Shown here: positions 35,112 to 52,285 of the stretch, piece after piece
How the letters are laid out: each line of letters starts with the position of its first letter
Numbering within the stretch: the first letter of the stretch is position 1
Assembly (NCBI RefSeq): GCF_045124755.1
Contig: NZ_JBGVMK010000025.1
From: Succinimonas sp045124755
GTDB taxonomy: Bacteria; Pseudomonadota; Gammaproteobacteria; Enterobacterales; Succinivibrionaceae
Reading direction: 5' to 3' (one strand)
Length of the DNA stretch: 64,000 bases
The notes under the pieces: model-generated
What the model saw: only the letters and a program-made list of their open reading frames with translations
Databases searched by the model: none
Told to the model about the DNA's origin: nothing
Position numbers and translations under genes: made by a program

Positions 35112-35201
35112 CTGTCTCAATAACGGCCATTTTTATGGCTTATACTTACTATAGTTACAATTGTCTTATTCTTGATTTACGGGCCGATTCGGCCCTTTTT
35201 T
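35112..35201 (+). ncRNA. Candidate small RNA, about 90 nt
   Basis: No reading frame explains the plus-strand terminator at 35181-35201. Upstream lies a second small stem (GCCAT-TTTT-ATGGC, 35126-35139). Together with the FNR-like box this makes a possible anaerobically induced small RNA. The sequence does not resemble E. coli FnrS apart from this layout. Low confidence. Confidence 0.35.
35181..35201 (+). terminator. Rho-independent terminator
   Basis: GGGCC-GATTC-GGCCC followed by TTTTTT. It ends a plus-strand transcript that has no protein gene: either the candidate small RNA or, if the array is read on plus, the CRISPR transcript. Confidence 0.8.
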
Positions 35202-35939
35202 CTGGAGATTGACAGCCACGGCAAGCCTGTAAAATCCGTCCTATCCATGATTTCCGGCTTAAAAAAACGAGAGCTTTCCGTAACCTCTAACTAAAATACT
35301 ATCAGACAACCTCCGCTTCATGCCATAACCCTGCCGGTTCAGATTCCCGCAAGGTGACACAAATCCGGTTTCATCCGGAATTCGCCTTAAAAATGCATCT
35401 CGCCATTACCTCATGGCAGGCTCATTTGCCGATTTTGCTTCCGCTTTGACCTTTCCTCAGGCGTCTTCCGGCATCATTCCATTAACCTTGCCATGCCTTT
35501 CCCATTTCCGATTAAGCTGCCTCACCGGCAAACACGCCGTGCCCATGCTTGCCGTGTCAGACAAAGCGAGGAATTGAAATTACCTCCCTTCGCTTCCTGA
35601 TGGGCTTTTGGCGGAAAAGCTGATGTGGCAGCGGAACTCCTTAAAAATCACCCAGTGTATGGCCGTTAGATCCCTGACATACGCCATGAAAGAAAAACTC
35701 CCGGAGTACCGCAGATTGTCCCCAAAAAACACAAAGCCGCACCCCGGGAAACGGGATACGGCTTATCATGCGGATTCAGGAGATCTTCAAAGGCCGCGTC
35801 GGGAGTTTTCTGGTTACATCAGCCTGTCTTTCTGCTGTTTCGTCCTATTCTCTTTTTTCCTTGTTATCCCCCCTCAGATCCCCGGCATCGCCTGGGGCAG
35901 ATTTTCCGGGGCCTCGGCTCCTTTTATCGCTTCCGGCCT
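35202..35939. other. Gene-free gap
   Basis: About 740 bp with no supported gene. A plus-strand frame at 35608-35943 contains a hydrophobic run but no ribosome site or family likeness. It ends convergent with the SPFH gene. Confidence 0.4.
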
Positions 35940-36830
35940 TTAATTCTTGTCCGGATTCACCCTGAAGATAGGCACTACCTTGGAAGCGTCGGCGCCCATA
36001 ATGGTGTGGGGCACGCTGCCGTTCCACTTTTCGGCAATGGTGAGATCCACGAGCTCCTTGTTGGCCTTGAGAGCTTCGGCCTTAAGCTTGATGGCGTTGG
36101 CTTCGGCTTCTGCCTGCACCTGAATGGCATAGGCCCGGGCCTCAGCCTCCAGTTTGCGGGCCTTGCTTTCGCTTTCAGCCTTGGCTACCAGCTGCTGGGA
36201 TTCGATTTCCACCTTCTGAAGCTCGTTCTTGGCCTTTTCCACCTCCTGCTTCTTCTGGGCAGTCTGCTCGATTATGGTCTCATAAGCTCTGGAAAAGTTC
36301 ACATCCTCGATCTGCACGGAGAGCACATTGATGGGGTAGTTGGCCAGAAGCTCCTTGATGTTATGATCCAGCTCCTGACTGAGATCGCTGCGCTTCTGCA
36401 CAATGGTCTGGGAGGTGTAGTGGCCGAAGAGGATCTTGGAGCTCTGCTGCACCATGGGAGAAACCACGGTGTAGAAAATGTCATCGTTCTTGCCGAAGTG
36501 CTTATAAACATCGATGATCTTGGCGGCGTTGTACTGCCAGGTGATGGAGATGCGGTAGGATTCGATGATCTGCTGATCATAGGAGTATGCTGAAAGCACA
36601 TCCTTCCCGGCGCCGAATACCGTCTTCTGCACCCGGGTGCTGTAGATATGATTCCGCTGGGCAAAGGGCAGCACAAAATTAAGCCCCGGATCCACAGTGC
36701 CGGATACCTCGCCGAAGGTGGTGACCACACCCTTTTCGCCTTCATCCACAATGGTAATGGAGGATTCTATGATGACAATGGCAAGAAGAATGGCCATCAC
36801 AATAAAGATAATTGTTAATTTCAGTTTCAT
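35940..36830 (-). CDS. SPFH/prohibitin-family membrane protein
   Basis: A protein of 296 residues with an N-terminal membrane anchor (LTIIFIVMAILLAIVIIESS), then the SPFH (band 7) domain: VDEGEKGVVTTFGEVSGTVDPGLNFVLPF, then ISITWQYNAAKIIDVYK and INVLSVQIEDVNFSRAYETII. The second half is a long Ala/Glu/Lys-rich coiled coil (about 190-265) typical of prohibitins, flotillins and HflK/HflC. Such proteins form ring assemblies on the inner membrane and often modulate FtsH or membrane microdomains. It is single rather than an HflKC pair, so it is closer to stand-alone prohibitin-like proteins. AGGAAT precedes the ATG. No partner gene is adjacent. Confidence 0.88.
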   Translation of the reverse strand: MKLKLTIIFIVMAILLAIVIIESSITIVDEGEKGVVTTFGEVSGTVDPGLNFVLPFAQRNHIYSTRVQKTVFGAGKDVLSAYSYDQQIIESYRISITWQYNAAKIIDVYKHFGKNDDIFYTVVSPMVQQSSKILFGHYTSQTIVQKRSDLSQELDHNIKELLANYPINVLSVQIEDVNFSRAYETIIEQTAQKKQEVEKAKNELQKVEIESQQLVAKAESESKARKLEAEARAYAIQVQAEAEANAIKLKAEALKANKELVDLTIAEKWNGSVPHTIMGADASKVVPIFRVNPDKN

Positions 36831-37117
36831 GATAATAATTCCTGTTACCGGTAAGCCTGCATCATTATACCCGCATCCCCTGCCGGGACAGGATTATTCC
36901 TGATGTTTTGTGCTCAAAAAGGCTAAGAAGATCATTACGGCAAAGAAGAAGAGCATTACGGAAAGAAGAGCATCAGATGACCTCCCTGCCGGATCTGATT
37001 CCGGCCCGGACGGGGAGACATAAGTTTAAGAGCTTCCAGAGGTTTCCTGCCCGTTATCCCCTCTTCTGCCCGTTATCCCCTTCTTCCATCCCACCCTTCT
37101 ACCCTTCCTTCCTTCCG
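36831..37117. other. Gap with short tandem runs
   Basis: The stretch contains imperfect repeats (AAGAAGAGCATTACGGAAAG; two copies of CTGCCCGTTATCCCCT near 37045-37085) and a pyrimidine-rich tract. No gene is seen. Confidence 0.4.
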
Positions 37118-37150
37118 AAAATAAAAAGCCGGTACTCCTGCGAATACCGG
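37118..37150 (-). terminator. Rho-independent terminator downstream of the 27-aa genes
   Basis: On the minus strand CCGGTA-TTCGCAGGAG-TACCGG is followed by CTTTTTATTTT. It is the first T-tract terminator after the two small genes, 239 bp beyond the second stop. Confidence 0.75.
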
Positions 37151-37388
37151 TCTTTTGTCCTTACTTACTTGAATGGGAAATCTGTTTGTTACATAAGCGC
37201 CGGAATCCCGGTCATTTATCTCCGTTCATCCGGCGCCGGGAAGGCTCTCGGGGAGCTCCTGAAACCCCGGCGCTATGGTTTGGTCGTCTCGTAATCCTTT
37301 CTGCGCGGGGAAGGAGCCTTGCTTTGTTTCTGCCCTTAAGCCTTCTTGCGGCATCCTGCTTCCGGGGCCGAGCCCCGGTCTCTTTGCT

Positions 37389-37472
37389 TTACTTCACGTA
37401 GCTGAAGAAATAGGCTTTGGTTACGGGGGCCAGGTTCATGATTTCAGCATGTCTGTTAAAAAGTCTTTTCAT
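37389..37472 (-). CDS. 27-aa small protein, tandem copy B
   Basis: The frame encodes 27 residues: MKRLFNR at the start, a middle HAEIMNLAPVTKA, and the end YFFSYVK. It is 23/27 identical to copy A at 37567-37650; all four changes are mild (Gln/His, Val/Ile, Leu/Met, Arg/Lys), and several codons differ silently, as expected of protein-level selection. AGAGGT precedes the ATG. Ten bases after the stop is a strong hairpin CCGGGGC-CGA-GCCCCGG (37362-37378, plus-strand reading) without a T tract. The peptide is basic at the N-terminus and aromatic at the C-terminus, not a membrane helix. I do not recognise it. It could be a peptide precursor, a signalling peptide or a small regulator. Confidence 0.65.
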   Translation of the reverse strand: MKRLFNRHAEIMNLAPVTKAYFFSYVK

Positions 37473-37566
37473 TGCGGTTACCTCTTTTTTTTCGGATTCG
37501 GGGCTTCAGGGAATTCCGGTTCCCGGCCCCTCAGGTTACTGCCATTCCGGCGGAGAGAGCCTTTGA

Positions 37567-37650
37567 TTACTTCACGTAGCTGAAGAAGTAGGCTCTGGTT
37601 ACCGGGGCCAGGTTCAGGACTTCTGCCTGTCTGTTAAAAAGTCTTTTCAT
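37567..37650 (-). CDS. 27-aa small protein, tandem copy A
   Basis: The first gene of the pair in transcription order. It encodes MKRLFNR, then QAEVLNLAPVTRA, then YFFSYVK. A GGAGGA site lies 7 bp before the ATG and a good sigma70 promoter lies 50 bp upstream (37700-37728). The gap to copy B is 94 bp and contains a GGGGCC...GGCTTC-type stem followed by an A run just before copy B's ribosome site. Identity is lower outside the coding parts than inside. No modifying enzyme, transporter or kinase lies next to the pair; the neighbours are an SPFH gene and rpoC. Confidence 0.7.
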   Translation of the reverse strand: MKRLFNRQAEVLNLAPVTRAYFFSYVK

Positions 37651-37699
37651 TTCGTTATCCTCCGAAATCTGTTTGGCTCATCTCGCTGAGCACATTTTC

Positions 37700-37728
37700 A
37701 TAATAGTGATATTGAGCACACTTTGCAA
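37700..37728 (-). promoter_or_regulatory. Sigma70 promoter of the 27-aa gene pair
   Basis: On the minus strand TTGCAA (37723-37728), a 17-bp spacer and TATTAT (37700-37705), predicting a start near 37693 and a leader of about 43 nt. Upstream DNA is rich in A/T runs that could act as an UP element. Confidence 0.65.
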
Positions 37729-38228
37729 TAGCGTTTTGTAGTATTTTTACAGAATTTTTGAATGAAAATACTTTCAGATAGCTGAAAATAATTTCAAACG
37801 CTGCCCCGGACTGCGGAGTCAAACCCGACACTTCCCGTATTTCAGCCAAAACACGGCCTTTTCTCGCCAAACCTTCCTGAAAACCGCCCTCAAACCCCAG
37901 CGAAACAAAACTACATTTAACCCGGCAATAAAGAGATATGCATCACATATCGTTTTCAAGTGCCTGGCAGCATTCCCGGCGGCGCCTCCGGAAAGCATGG
38001 CGACGCCTCCGAAAGCATAAAAGAGATCCGCCGCGGAACCGGGGATCAGGAATCTGCGGAAACCCCGTCAGGAATTACCGGAAGAGAGAGTCAGGATAAC
38101 CGGACAGGCTCCGTCTTGCTCCCCGAGAATCTGCGGGAGAACCTTTGGCGTAATTACCCCGGGTATTTCCCGGGGCAATTCCGGACTTTAAGAGAATTCC
38201 TATGGGGGAATGCGGGATGAGGATATGG

Positions 38229-38286
38229 GATGAGGACAGGGACTGGTATGGAGACAGGGACAGGGACTGGTATGGGGACAGAGACA
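38229..38286 (+). repeat. Short tandem repeat
   Basis: Two and a half copies of a 24-bp purine-rich unit containing GACAGGGACTGGTATGG. The surrounding 37.9-38.5 kb has no supported gene. Confidence 0.6.
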
Positions 38287-38523
38287 GCACCCCCATACGT
38301 TTTCCAATGGCTGAAACAGGCCGGCCCCTGGTAACAGCAAGGCCTCAGGGCTCTTCAGGAGGGACGGATGCTGCGGAATGCAGGGGCCTGGGGAATTTGG
38401 GTTATCTCCTTAACTCCGTTCCCGCTTTATCCCGGCTCTCCCTTATCCCCGGCTCACCAGTATTCCGGCTTGCCCTTTGCCCGTCATTCCGGGGGATGCG
38501 GAGGACAGCTGATTAAGAGGCAA

Positions 38524-38550
38524 TAAAAAAGCGGCCCTGAGACCGCTCTT
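38524..38550 (-). terminator. Rho-independent terminator of rpoBC
   Basis: On the minus strand AGCGG-TCTCAGGG-CCGCT followed by TTTTTT, 35 bp after the rpoC stop codon. Confidence 0.8.
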
Positions 38551-38584
38551 TTTCTTTGGAGTTTCCTCCGGGGATTACCCCTTA

Positions 38585-43171
<4,587 letters not shown>

Positions 43172-43231
43172 AATAATATCCCTCTGTTAGCCTCCGGCCA
43201 TAGGAACCGGAGACTTTTTTGCTTCAAAAAT

Positions 43232-47683
<4,452 letters not shown>

Positions 47684-47841
47684 TGAAGCAGATTACTCCA
47701 TAACGTTTAACAAATAGTTCATGCCGGAAGCCGCGGGCTCCCGGGCGGGTCTGTGACATGTGACACCGGCCGCGCAGAACTGTCGATATCTTTAACAGAC
47801 AAGTAAAATCTGCCTATTTTATTGCAAAGAATGAGACGTGT

Positions 47842-47907
47842 GTAAAATAAACGCTTTTTTCAGGTGTCAAATTCCGACTTTGTTTAAATTATGTGAAGCG
47901 GCTCACA
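47842..47907 (-). promoter_or_regulatory. rpoBC promoter with CRP-type palindrome
   Basis: On the minus strand TTGACA (47865-47870) is followed by an AT-rich -10 region (TTTTAC or TATTTT, 47842-47849). At 47892-47907 TGTGA-AGCGGC-TCACA is an exact CRP half-site pair. Its centre is about 63 bp upstream of the expected start, close to the class I activation distance. The site could also serve the divergent gene at 48306. Confidence 0.55.
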
Positions 47908-48305
47908 TTTTTAGAAAAAATTACCGGTTATCAGAGCTCCCGGAAAAACCGCCGGATTCCGGGACGGATCACATTTTTCCGAGCAAAATAACGATTATTC
48001 ATGAACACCAGGATTTACCCCGCCGCTGCCGCCCGCCCGGATTTCTCCTTCTCTTCTGCCGTTTCATCATCTGACTAAAGATTTCTCGCGTCACGAGCTT
48101 TTGCGCCCCGTTTGCACCTGCGCCGCATTCGTTCTGAGCCGCTTCGCTTTGAAGTGAGTCCGGGGTTTAATTAAGGTTTGCCGCATAACAGAACTTTAAA
48201 GCTGATTCCCTGTCAAAATGCCAGGCTGCCGGAGTTTTTTCCTTGGTTTAAGGCAGCTTGGAGATTCTTTCTTACGGGGATAACGGAGAAGTTAAGGAGT
48301 CAATT

Positions 48306-49295
48306 ATGAAATGCAAATTCGGCAAATCCGCAGCTTTGGTTTTCGGGGCTCTGGCCTTTGCCGCCGCCGGCTGCGGCGGCGGTGATCACCACCGCCATCA
48401 TCATGATGATCATGACGGTCACGATGATTATGATGATACTGTCCTCGTGGATCTCCAGGTGATCGACGGCTACCTCGATGATGCCATGGTGTTCATTGAC
48501 ATGAACCGCAACTTTGAATGGGATCGCGATGAACCCCGGGCCTATGCCGATGATTACGGCCTCGTGCATCTCAGTGTCTGGAAGGAGGATCTCCGGAGCC
48601 GCGGCGACACCCCGCTGCAGGCGATTGCCGTGTCCCGGAAGGGCGCCCGGGATTACATATACGACGGCAGAGACGAGACCGGGAGCGACATTGTCATGTC
48701 CCGCAACATTTTTGTGAACCGGGATATGAATGACGGCGTCTGGTACATTATTTCCCCGTTCTCCACCCTGACGGATATCGAGCTCAATGGCACCTCCGCC
48801 TTCAATGACTTCCAGGAGTACCGCGACCGCCTGACCGGCATTGCCGGAGAAGCCGGGGCCAGCGAAAAGTCCGTCTACGACAGCGTTGACTACAATGTCA
48901 GCTTCCGAGACGAAAATGACCTCAAAACCGTGGTTGCCGGCGAAGTTCTGGCCAGAAAGGGCAAGCTCCCGAAATCTCTGGATGAGCTCGAAGATCTGAT
49001 GAAGGCATTAAGCCGGGGCGGCGATGACTATGACCTTTCCGAATGCCGGAAGCTAACTCAGACCATCGTGGCTCAGGCCGAGAGCGACATGAAGGACAAT
49101 AACAGGTATTCCGGAAACGATCTCATTGCCACCATCAAGGACGTTATTGGCAAATCCGAGACTGCAGCTGATGCCAAGGATAACGATGAGAAGACTGACG
49201 GCGAGAAGACTGATCAGAATGCCGGCGAGAAGACCGATGAAGCTGATAATACCGCAGGGCCGGTTCTGGTAATCGATAACCGGGGAAATGACTGA
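48306..49295 (+). CDS. His/Asp-rich lipoprotein with a calcium-motif-like domain
   Basis: A protein of 329 residues; AAGGAG precedes ATG 48306. A lipobox (LAFAAAGC, Cys23) follows a 22-residue signal. Immediately after come His and Asp runs (DHHRHHHDDHDGHDD), a likely metal-binding tail. Next is VIDGYLDDAMVFIDMNRNFEWDRDEP, where D-x-N-x-N...D..E.P resembles the calcium-binding D.N.NG..D..E motif of secreted repeat domains. The rest is helical and ends in a Lys/Asp/Glu-rich linker of repeated EKTD units. It is probably outer-membrane or periplasmic and may store or sense divalent metal; that role is inferred. It is divergent from rpoB. Confidence 0.75.
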   Translation: MKCKFGKSAALVFGALAFAAAGCGGGDHHRHHHDDHDGHDDYDDTVLVDLQVIDGYLDDAMVFIDMNRNFEWDRDEPRAYADDYGLVHLSVWKEDLRSRGDTPLQAIAVSRKGARDYIYDGRDETGSDIVMSRNIFVNRDMNDGVWYIISPFSTLTDIELNGTSAFNDFQEYRDRLTGIAGEAGASEKSVYDSVDYNVSFRDENDLKTVVAGEVLARKGKLPKSLDELEDLMKALSRGGDDYDLSECRKLTQTIVAQAESDMKDNNRYSGNDLIATIKDVIGKSETAADAKDNDEKTDGEKTDQNAGEKTDEADNTAGPVLVIDNRGND

Positions 49296-49379
49296 CGGTA
49301 GCGCCGGAACGAAAACCCCGGCGCCGGCAGCGTTTTGTCTGACAAGGTCACAGATCTGAATCTCAGCTGAGAGTCAGTT

Positions 49380-49417
49380 AAAAACCCCGGCGGAGCAGCG
49401 CCCCGCCGGGGATTTTT
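49380..49417 (+). terminator. Bidirectional terminator
   Basis: CCCCGGCGG-AGCAGCGCC-CCGCCGGGG with A and T runs on either side, between convergent genes ending at 49295 and 49464. Confidence 0.85.
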
Positions 49418-49463
49418 GCGCCCGGTTAAGCCGCCGGCTTATGAGGGCCGGCCTGAGACAGCT

Positions 49464-49841
49464 TCAGCGCCCCCTGGAGCCCTTGCGGTTCCCGTACCTG
49501 TCCCGGTAGGTGGTTTTGCCCCGGGAGTCGGTTTGCGAGGTGCCTGTGCGATTTCCGTAGCGATCCCGGTAGACGGTCTTGCCCCGGGAGTCCGTTTCCG
49601 AAGTGCCCGTGCGATTTCCGTATCTGTCCCGGTAGACGGTCTTGCCCCGGGAATCCGTCTCCGCGGTGCCCATGCGATTCCCGTATCTGTCCCGGTAGAC
49701 GGTTTTGCCCCGGGAGTCAGTTTCCGCGGTGCCGATGCGGTTTCCGTACTTGTCCCGAATCACCTCCGGAGCCCCCAGGACATCCTGAGAAAAAAGAACC
49801 GCCCCGCTAAGCAGCGTTAATGCCAGTAACACCTTCTTCAT
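49464..49841 (-). CDS. Secreted 21-residue-repeat protein, copy 1
   Basis: A protein of 125 residues. A signal peptide (MKKVLLALTLLSGAVLFSQD, cut near VLGA) is followed by five repeats of 21 residues with the pattern YRDRYGNRxGTxETDSRGKTV. The repeat is polar, rich in Arg, Asp, Gly and Thr, and probably forms short beta hairpins in the periplasm or outside the cell. GGGAGAACAGG precedes ATG 49841. It is the last of three paralogues in a row on the minus strand (49464-50875), 65 bp from the middle one. The function is unknown. Repeats are also similar at DNA level (63-bp units), so copy number can change by recombination. Confidence 0.8.
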   Translation of the reverse strand: MKKVLLALTLLSGAVLFSQDVLGAPEVIRDKYGNRIGTAETDSRGKTVYRDRYGNRMGTAETDSRGKTVYRDRYGNRTGTSETDSRGKTVYRDRYGNRTGTSQTDSRGKTTYRDRYGNRKGSRGR

Positions 49842-49906
49842 ATCCTGTTCTCCCTGTTTGCTCCGTTCGTTCCTGAAAATTCAGCCCTCTCAGCTGCTGC
49901 CGCAGG

Positions 49907-50383
49907 TCAGCGGCTGCTCTCCCCCGTGCGGTTCCCATGCTGATCCCGGTAGATGGTTCTCCCCCGGGAATCGGTTTCAGCGGTGCCGGTGCGGTTCCCG
50001 TACCGATCCCGGTACACGGTTCTCCCCCGGGAATCGGTTTCGGAGGTGCCGGTGCGGTTCCCGTAGCTGTCCCGGTACACGGTTTTGCCCCGGGAATCCG
50101 TCTCCGCGGTGCCGGTGCGATTCCCGTACCGATCCCGGTAAACGGTTCTCCCCCGGGAATCGGTTTCGGCGGTGCCGGTGCGGTTCCCGTATTTATCCCG
50201 GTACACGGTTTTGCCCCGGGAATCCGTTTCCGCGGTGCCCACGCGATTCCCGTATCTGTCCCGCATGACCTCCGTGGCGGCAGCGGCATCCCCCGCTCCG
50301 AAGGAAGAGACGCTGAACAGAGCCGCCGCGATGGCTGACAGCATGACTGAATGAATAACTGCCCGCAGAAAAAACCGTTTCAT
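49907..50383 (-). CDS. Secreted 21-residue-repeat protein, copy 2
   Basis: A protein of 158 residues with a signal peptide (hydrophobic VMLSAIAAALFSVSSFGAG) and six repeats close to those of copy 1 (YRDKYGNRTGTAETDSRGR). AGGAGAAAG precedes ATG 50383. The DNA repeats at 49920-50270 are 63 bp long and very alike, suggesting recent expansion. It lies 39 bp after copy 3 in transcription order, consistent with one transcript. Confidence 0.8.
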   Translation of the reverse strand: MKRFFLRAVIHSVMLSAIAAALFSVSSFGAGDAAAATEVMRDRYGNRVGTAETDSRGKTVYRDKYGNRTGTAETDSRGRTVYRDRYGNRTGTAETDSRGKTVYRDSYGNRTGTSETDSRGRTVYRDRYGNRTGTAETDSRGRTIYRDQHGNRTGESSR

Positions 50384-50422
50384 CTTCTTTCTCCTGAGTC
50401 AAAAATAAAGGCCGGAACTGCG

Positions 50423-50875
50423 TCAGCGGCCGCCATAGCCGGTGATATTGCCGCTGGCATCCCGGTATACCCGGTTCCCCCGAGCATCGGTTTCCCCGGT
50501 GCCCGTGCGGTTCCCGGCGCTGTCCCGGAATACCATGCGGCCCGCGCCGTCTCTGGTGCCGGTGCCGGTACGATTCCCCGCGCTGTCCCGGATAACCAGA
50601 TTCCCCGAGGAATCAACATCCGCCGTGCCCACGCGGTTTCCGGCGCTGTCCCGGAAAACCATATGCCCGGAGGAATCCGCATCCGCCGAACCCACCCGGT
50701 TTCCGGCATTGTCCCGGTACACCACATGACGCCCCGATGAATCCTTTTCCATAGTGCCGATACGATTCCCGGAGGCATCCCTGAGCACCTCTGTCGCCGC
50801 AAATGATGCCGGGAATATCGCAAGGGACAGCAAAATGACCCCGCCAAGAAAAGCTTTTGTCAGTATTCCTTTCAT
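50423..50875 (-). CDS. Secreted 21-residue-repeat protein, copy 3
   Basis: A protein of 150 residues, start 50875 chosen for the GGAG site upstream. The signal peptide (LGGVILLSLAIFPASFA) is followed by six repeats of the same length but more diverged pattern (VFRDSAGNRVGTADVDSSGN). It is the first and probably oldest member of the set. The shared period across all three proteins points to origin by duplication. Confidence 0.8.
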   Translation of the reverse strand: MKGILTKAFLGGVILLSLAIFPASFAATEVLRDASGNRIGTMEKDSSGRHVVYRDNAGNRVGSADADSSGHMVFRDSAGNRVGTADVDSSGNLVIRDSAGNRTGTGTRDGAGRMVFRDSAGNRTGTGETDARGNRVYRDASGNITGYGGR

Positions 50876-51276
50876 CTCAGATCTCCGTAAATACAGCCTG
50901 GTTCGTCCTCTTACGATTTTAACACCGGAGCGGGGTAACCGCATATAAATGATGTCGTAACCTGCAAGTTTGTCAGAGCTTCTGTATATTTAATAGCGCC
51001 TGCGATGTAAAGCCCCTGAAAATCTCAGCTCACAAATACCGTCTTTCTTTTTTTGCTGCCGCTTCTCCTGTTCTGCCCGGAGTTCCGGGGAATGAGTCCG
51101 GCATTCGTGACCGTATTCGCGGTATTTCCCGGGAAAGCGCCTACAATACATTAAAAGAGCGGGCCAAGATGCTGATAAGACCGGATCGGAACTCCCGGTG
51201 CGGCATCTCAGCGATGGCTTCTCCCGCCCTTCCTTTCTGTCTCAAACTGCAATCTTTTTTGCCAGGGGGGTTCCTC
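50876..51276. other. Gap between divergent genes
   Basis: About 400 bp between the repeat-protein group (minus) and the OB-fold gene (plus). AT-rich sequence near 50945-51045 probably holds promoters. No gene is seen. Confidence 0.4.
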
Positions 51277-52275
51277 ATGCTGAAGTCCTTCATAAATTCC
51301 TTGCTGCTTTTTACCCTTGCCGGGACTGTTTCCTGGGAATGTCAGGCCCTGACCCTGGCAGAATTCGCCGCGGCCAACGCTCCTGATAATGCTGAGGAGA
51401 GCGCCCAGGCTCCCGCTGACGAAGCTCTCTTCCGGGAAAGGGAACAGTTTGTCATGAAAATTAATGAAGCCATGATGAAGGAGGATCGGGAAGCTATTAA
51501 GCATGGCGCCGTTACCATGTTTGACTACTGCCTCTCAACAAAGATCTCCTTCAAAAAATCCTCCGCACGCGCCATGTACGCCACCTATGAAATCAGTCAG
51601 GCCCGGGGGAATCAGGATTTTCTGGATAAGAGGGTGCTTCTCAGAGGAACCGTGGCCGAGGTGCGCAATGCCGCCGGAAAGGATCCGGAGCTTTTCTTCC
51701 GGGCCGGCGACAAAACCTCTCCCCATGCTGTCCGGGCCGTCTTTGCCAGTCCCGCAGCAGCTGCCGCCAAAATAGCCGCCCTCAAAAAGGATGAGGATAC
51801 TGCGCTTTTGTGCACCGGAGCCGGCATCACGGACGAAACCCCGGAGGTGAAGGACTGCGAATTCATTGACCGCTATGCCGATGACTGCGAAAAAGAAGAA
51901 CTCTCAGCCATTGACAGCATCCAGCATGGCAACTTTAAAGTCCCCATCACGGTTCTGGGGAACTGGACGCTGACCTATCTTATCGCCGCGGAATCCCCTG
52001 ACTTTATGAAGGAATGCCTGAAGGGGAACTGCGAGCCCAATCAGAAGCTTTTTGAGAGCGTCTTCGGAAGCGCCTACTTTCCCATGGTCTTCAAGGGCGT
52101 TAAGCCCCGGCTGAGCCCCCCGGAACAGAAAAGAATCAGCGCCATGAAAGCCGCGGTCTGGCAGTATCTCATCTATAAGAAAATCACGGATCCCGCCACC
52201 GGAAAGCTCCTCGTGCCCGATACGGAAATCCCGGACTTAACCCTGGTGAACACCTATGTGAAAAAGACCAAGTAG
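51277..52275 (+). CDS. Exported protein with tRNA_anti-like OB-fold domain
   Basis: A protein of 332 residues. The start at 51277 follows a run of six Gs. A signal peptide (MLKSFINSLLLFTLAG, cut near CQA) exports it. Residues about 115-215 resemble the tRNA_anti-like OB fold of envelope proteins: ARAMYATYEISQARGNQDFL, KRVLLRGTVAEVRNAAGKD, ALLCTGAGI, and CEFIDRYADDC. The C-terminal part is helical and unassigned. Despite the family name these periplasmic OB folds are not known to bind tRNA. It ends 10 bp from the convergent kinase gene. Confidence 0.7.
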   Translation: MLKSFINSLLLFTLAGTVSWECQALTLAEFAAANAPDNAEESAQAPADEALFREREQFVMKINEAMMKEDREAIKHGAVTMFDYCLSTKISFKKSSARAMYATYEISQARGNQDFLDKRVLLRGTVAEVRNAAGKDPELFFRAGDKTSPHAVRAVFASPAAAAAKIAALKKDEDTALLCTGAGITDETPEVKDCEFIDRYADDCEKEELSAIDSIQHGNFKVPITVLGNWTLTYLIAAESPDFMKECLKGNCEPNQKLFESVFGSAYFPMVFKGVKPRLSPPEQKRISAMKAAVWQYLIYKKITDPATGKLLVPDTEIPDLTLVNTYVKKTK

Positions 52276-52285
52276 GATCTCCCCG

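Noticed and set aside
35064..35201. tracrRNA or scout RNA for a class 2 system
   Set aside because: No anti-repeat complementary to the CRISPR repeat was seen here, and no class 2 effector is in the window.
35608..35943. Plus-strand frame with a hydrophobic stretch before the SPFH gene
   Set aside because: No ribosome site and composition like the flanking gap; it ends within the SPFH stop region.
37655..37870. Minus-strand frame of 71 codons upstream of the 27-aa genes
   Set aside because: It spans the promoter of the small genes, has no ribosome site and overlaps their leader.
47750..47764. Second CRP-like site (TGTGACATGTGACA) in the rpoB leader
   Set aside because: It is a tandem heptamer rather than a palindrome with 6-bp spacing.
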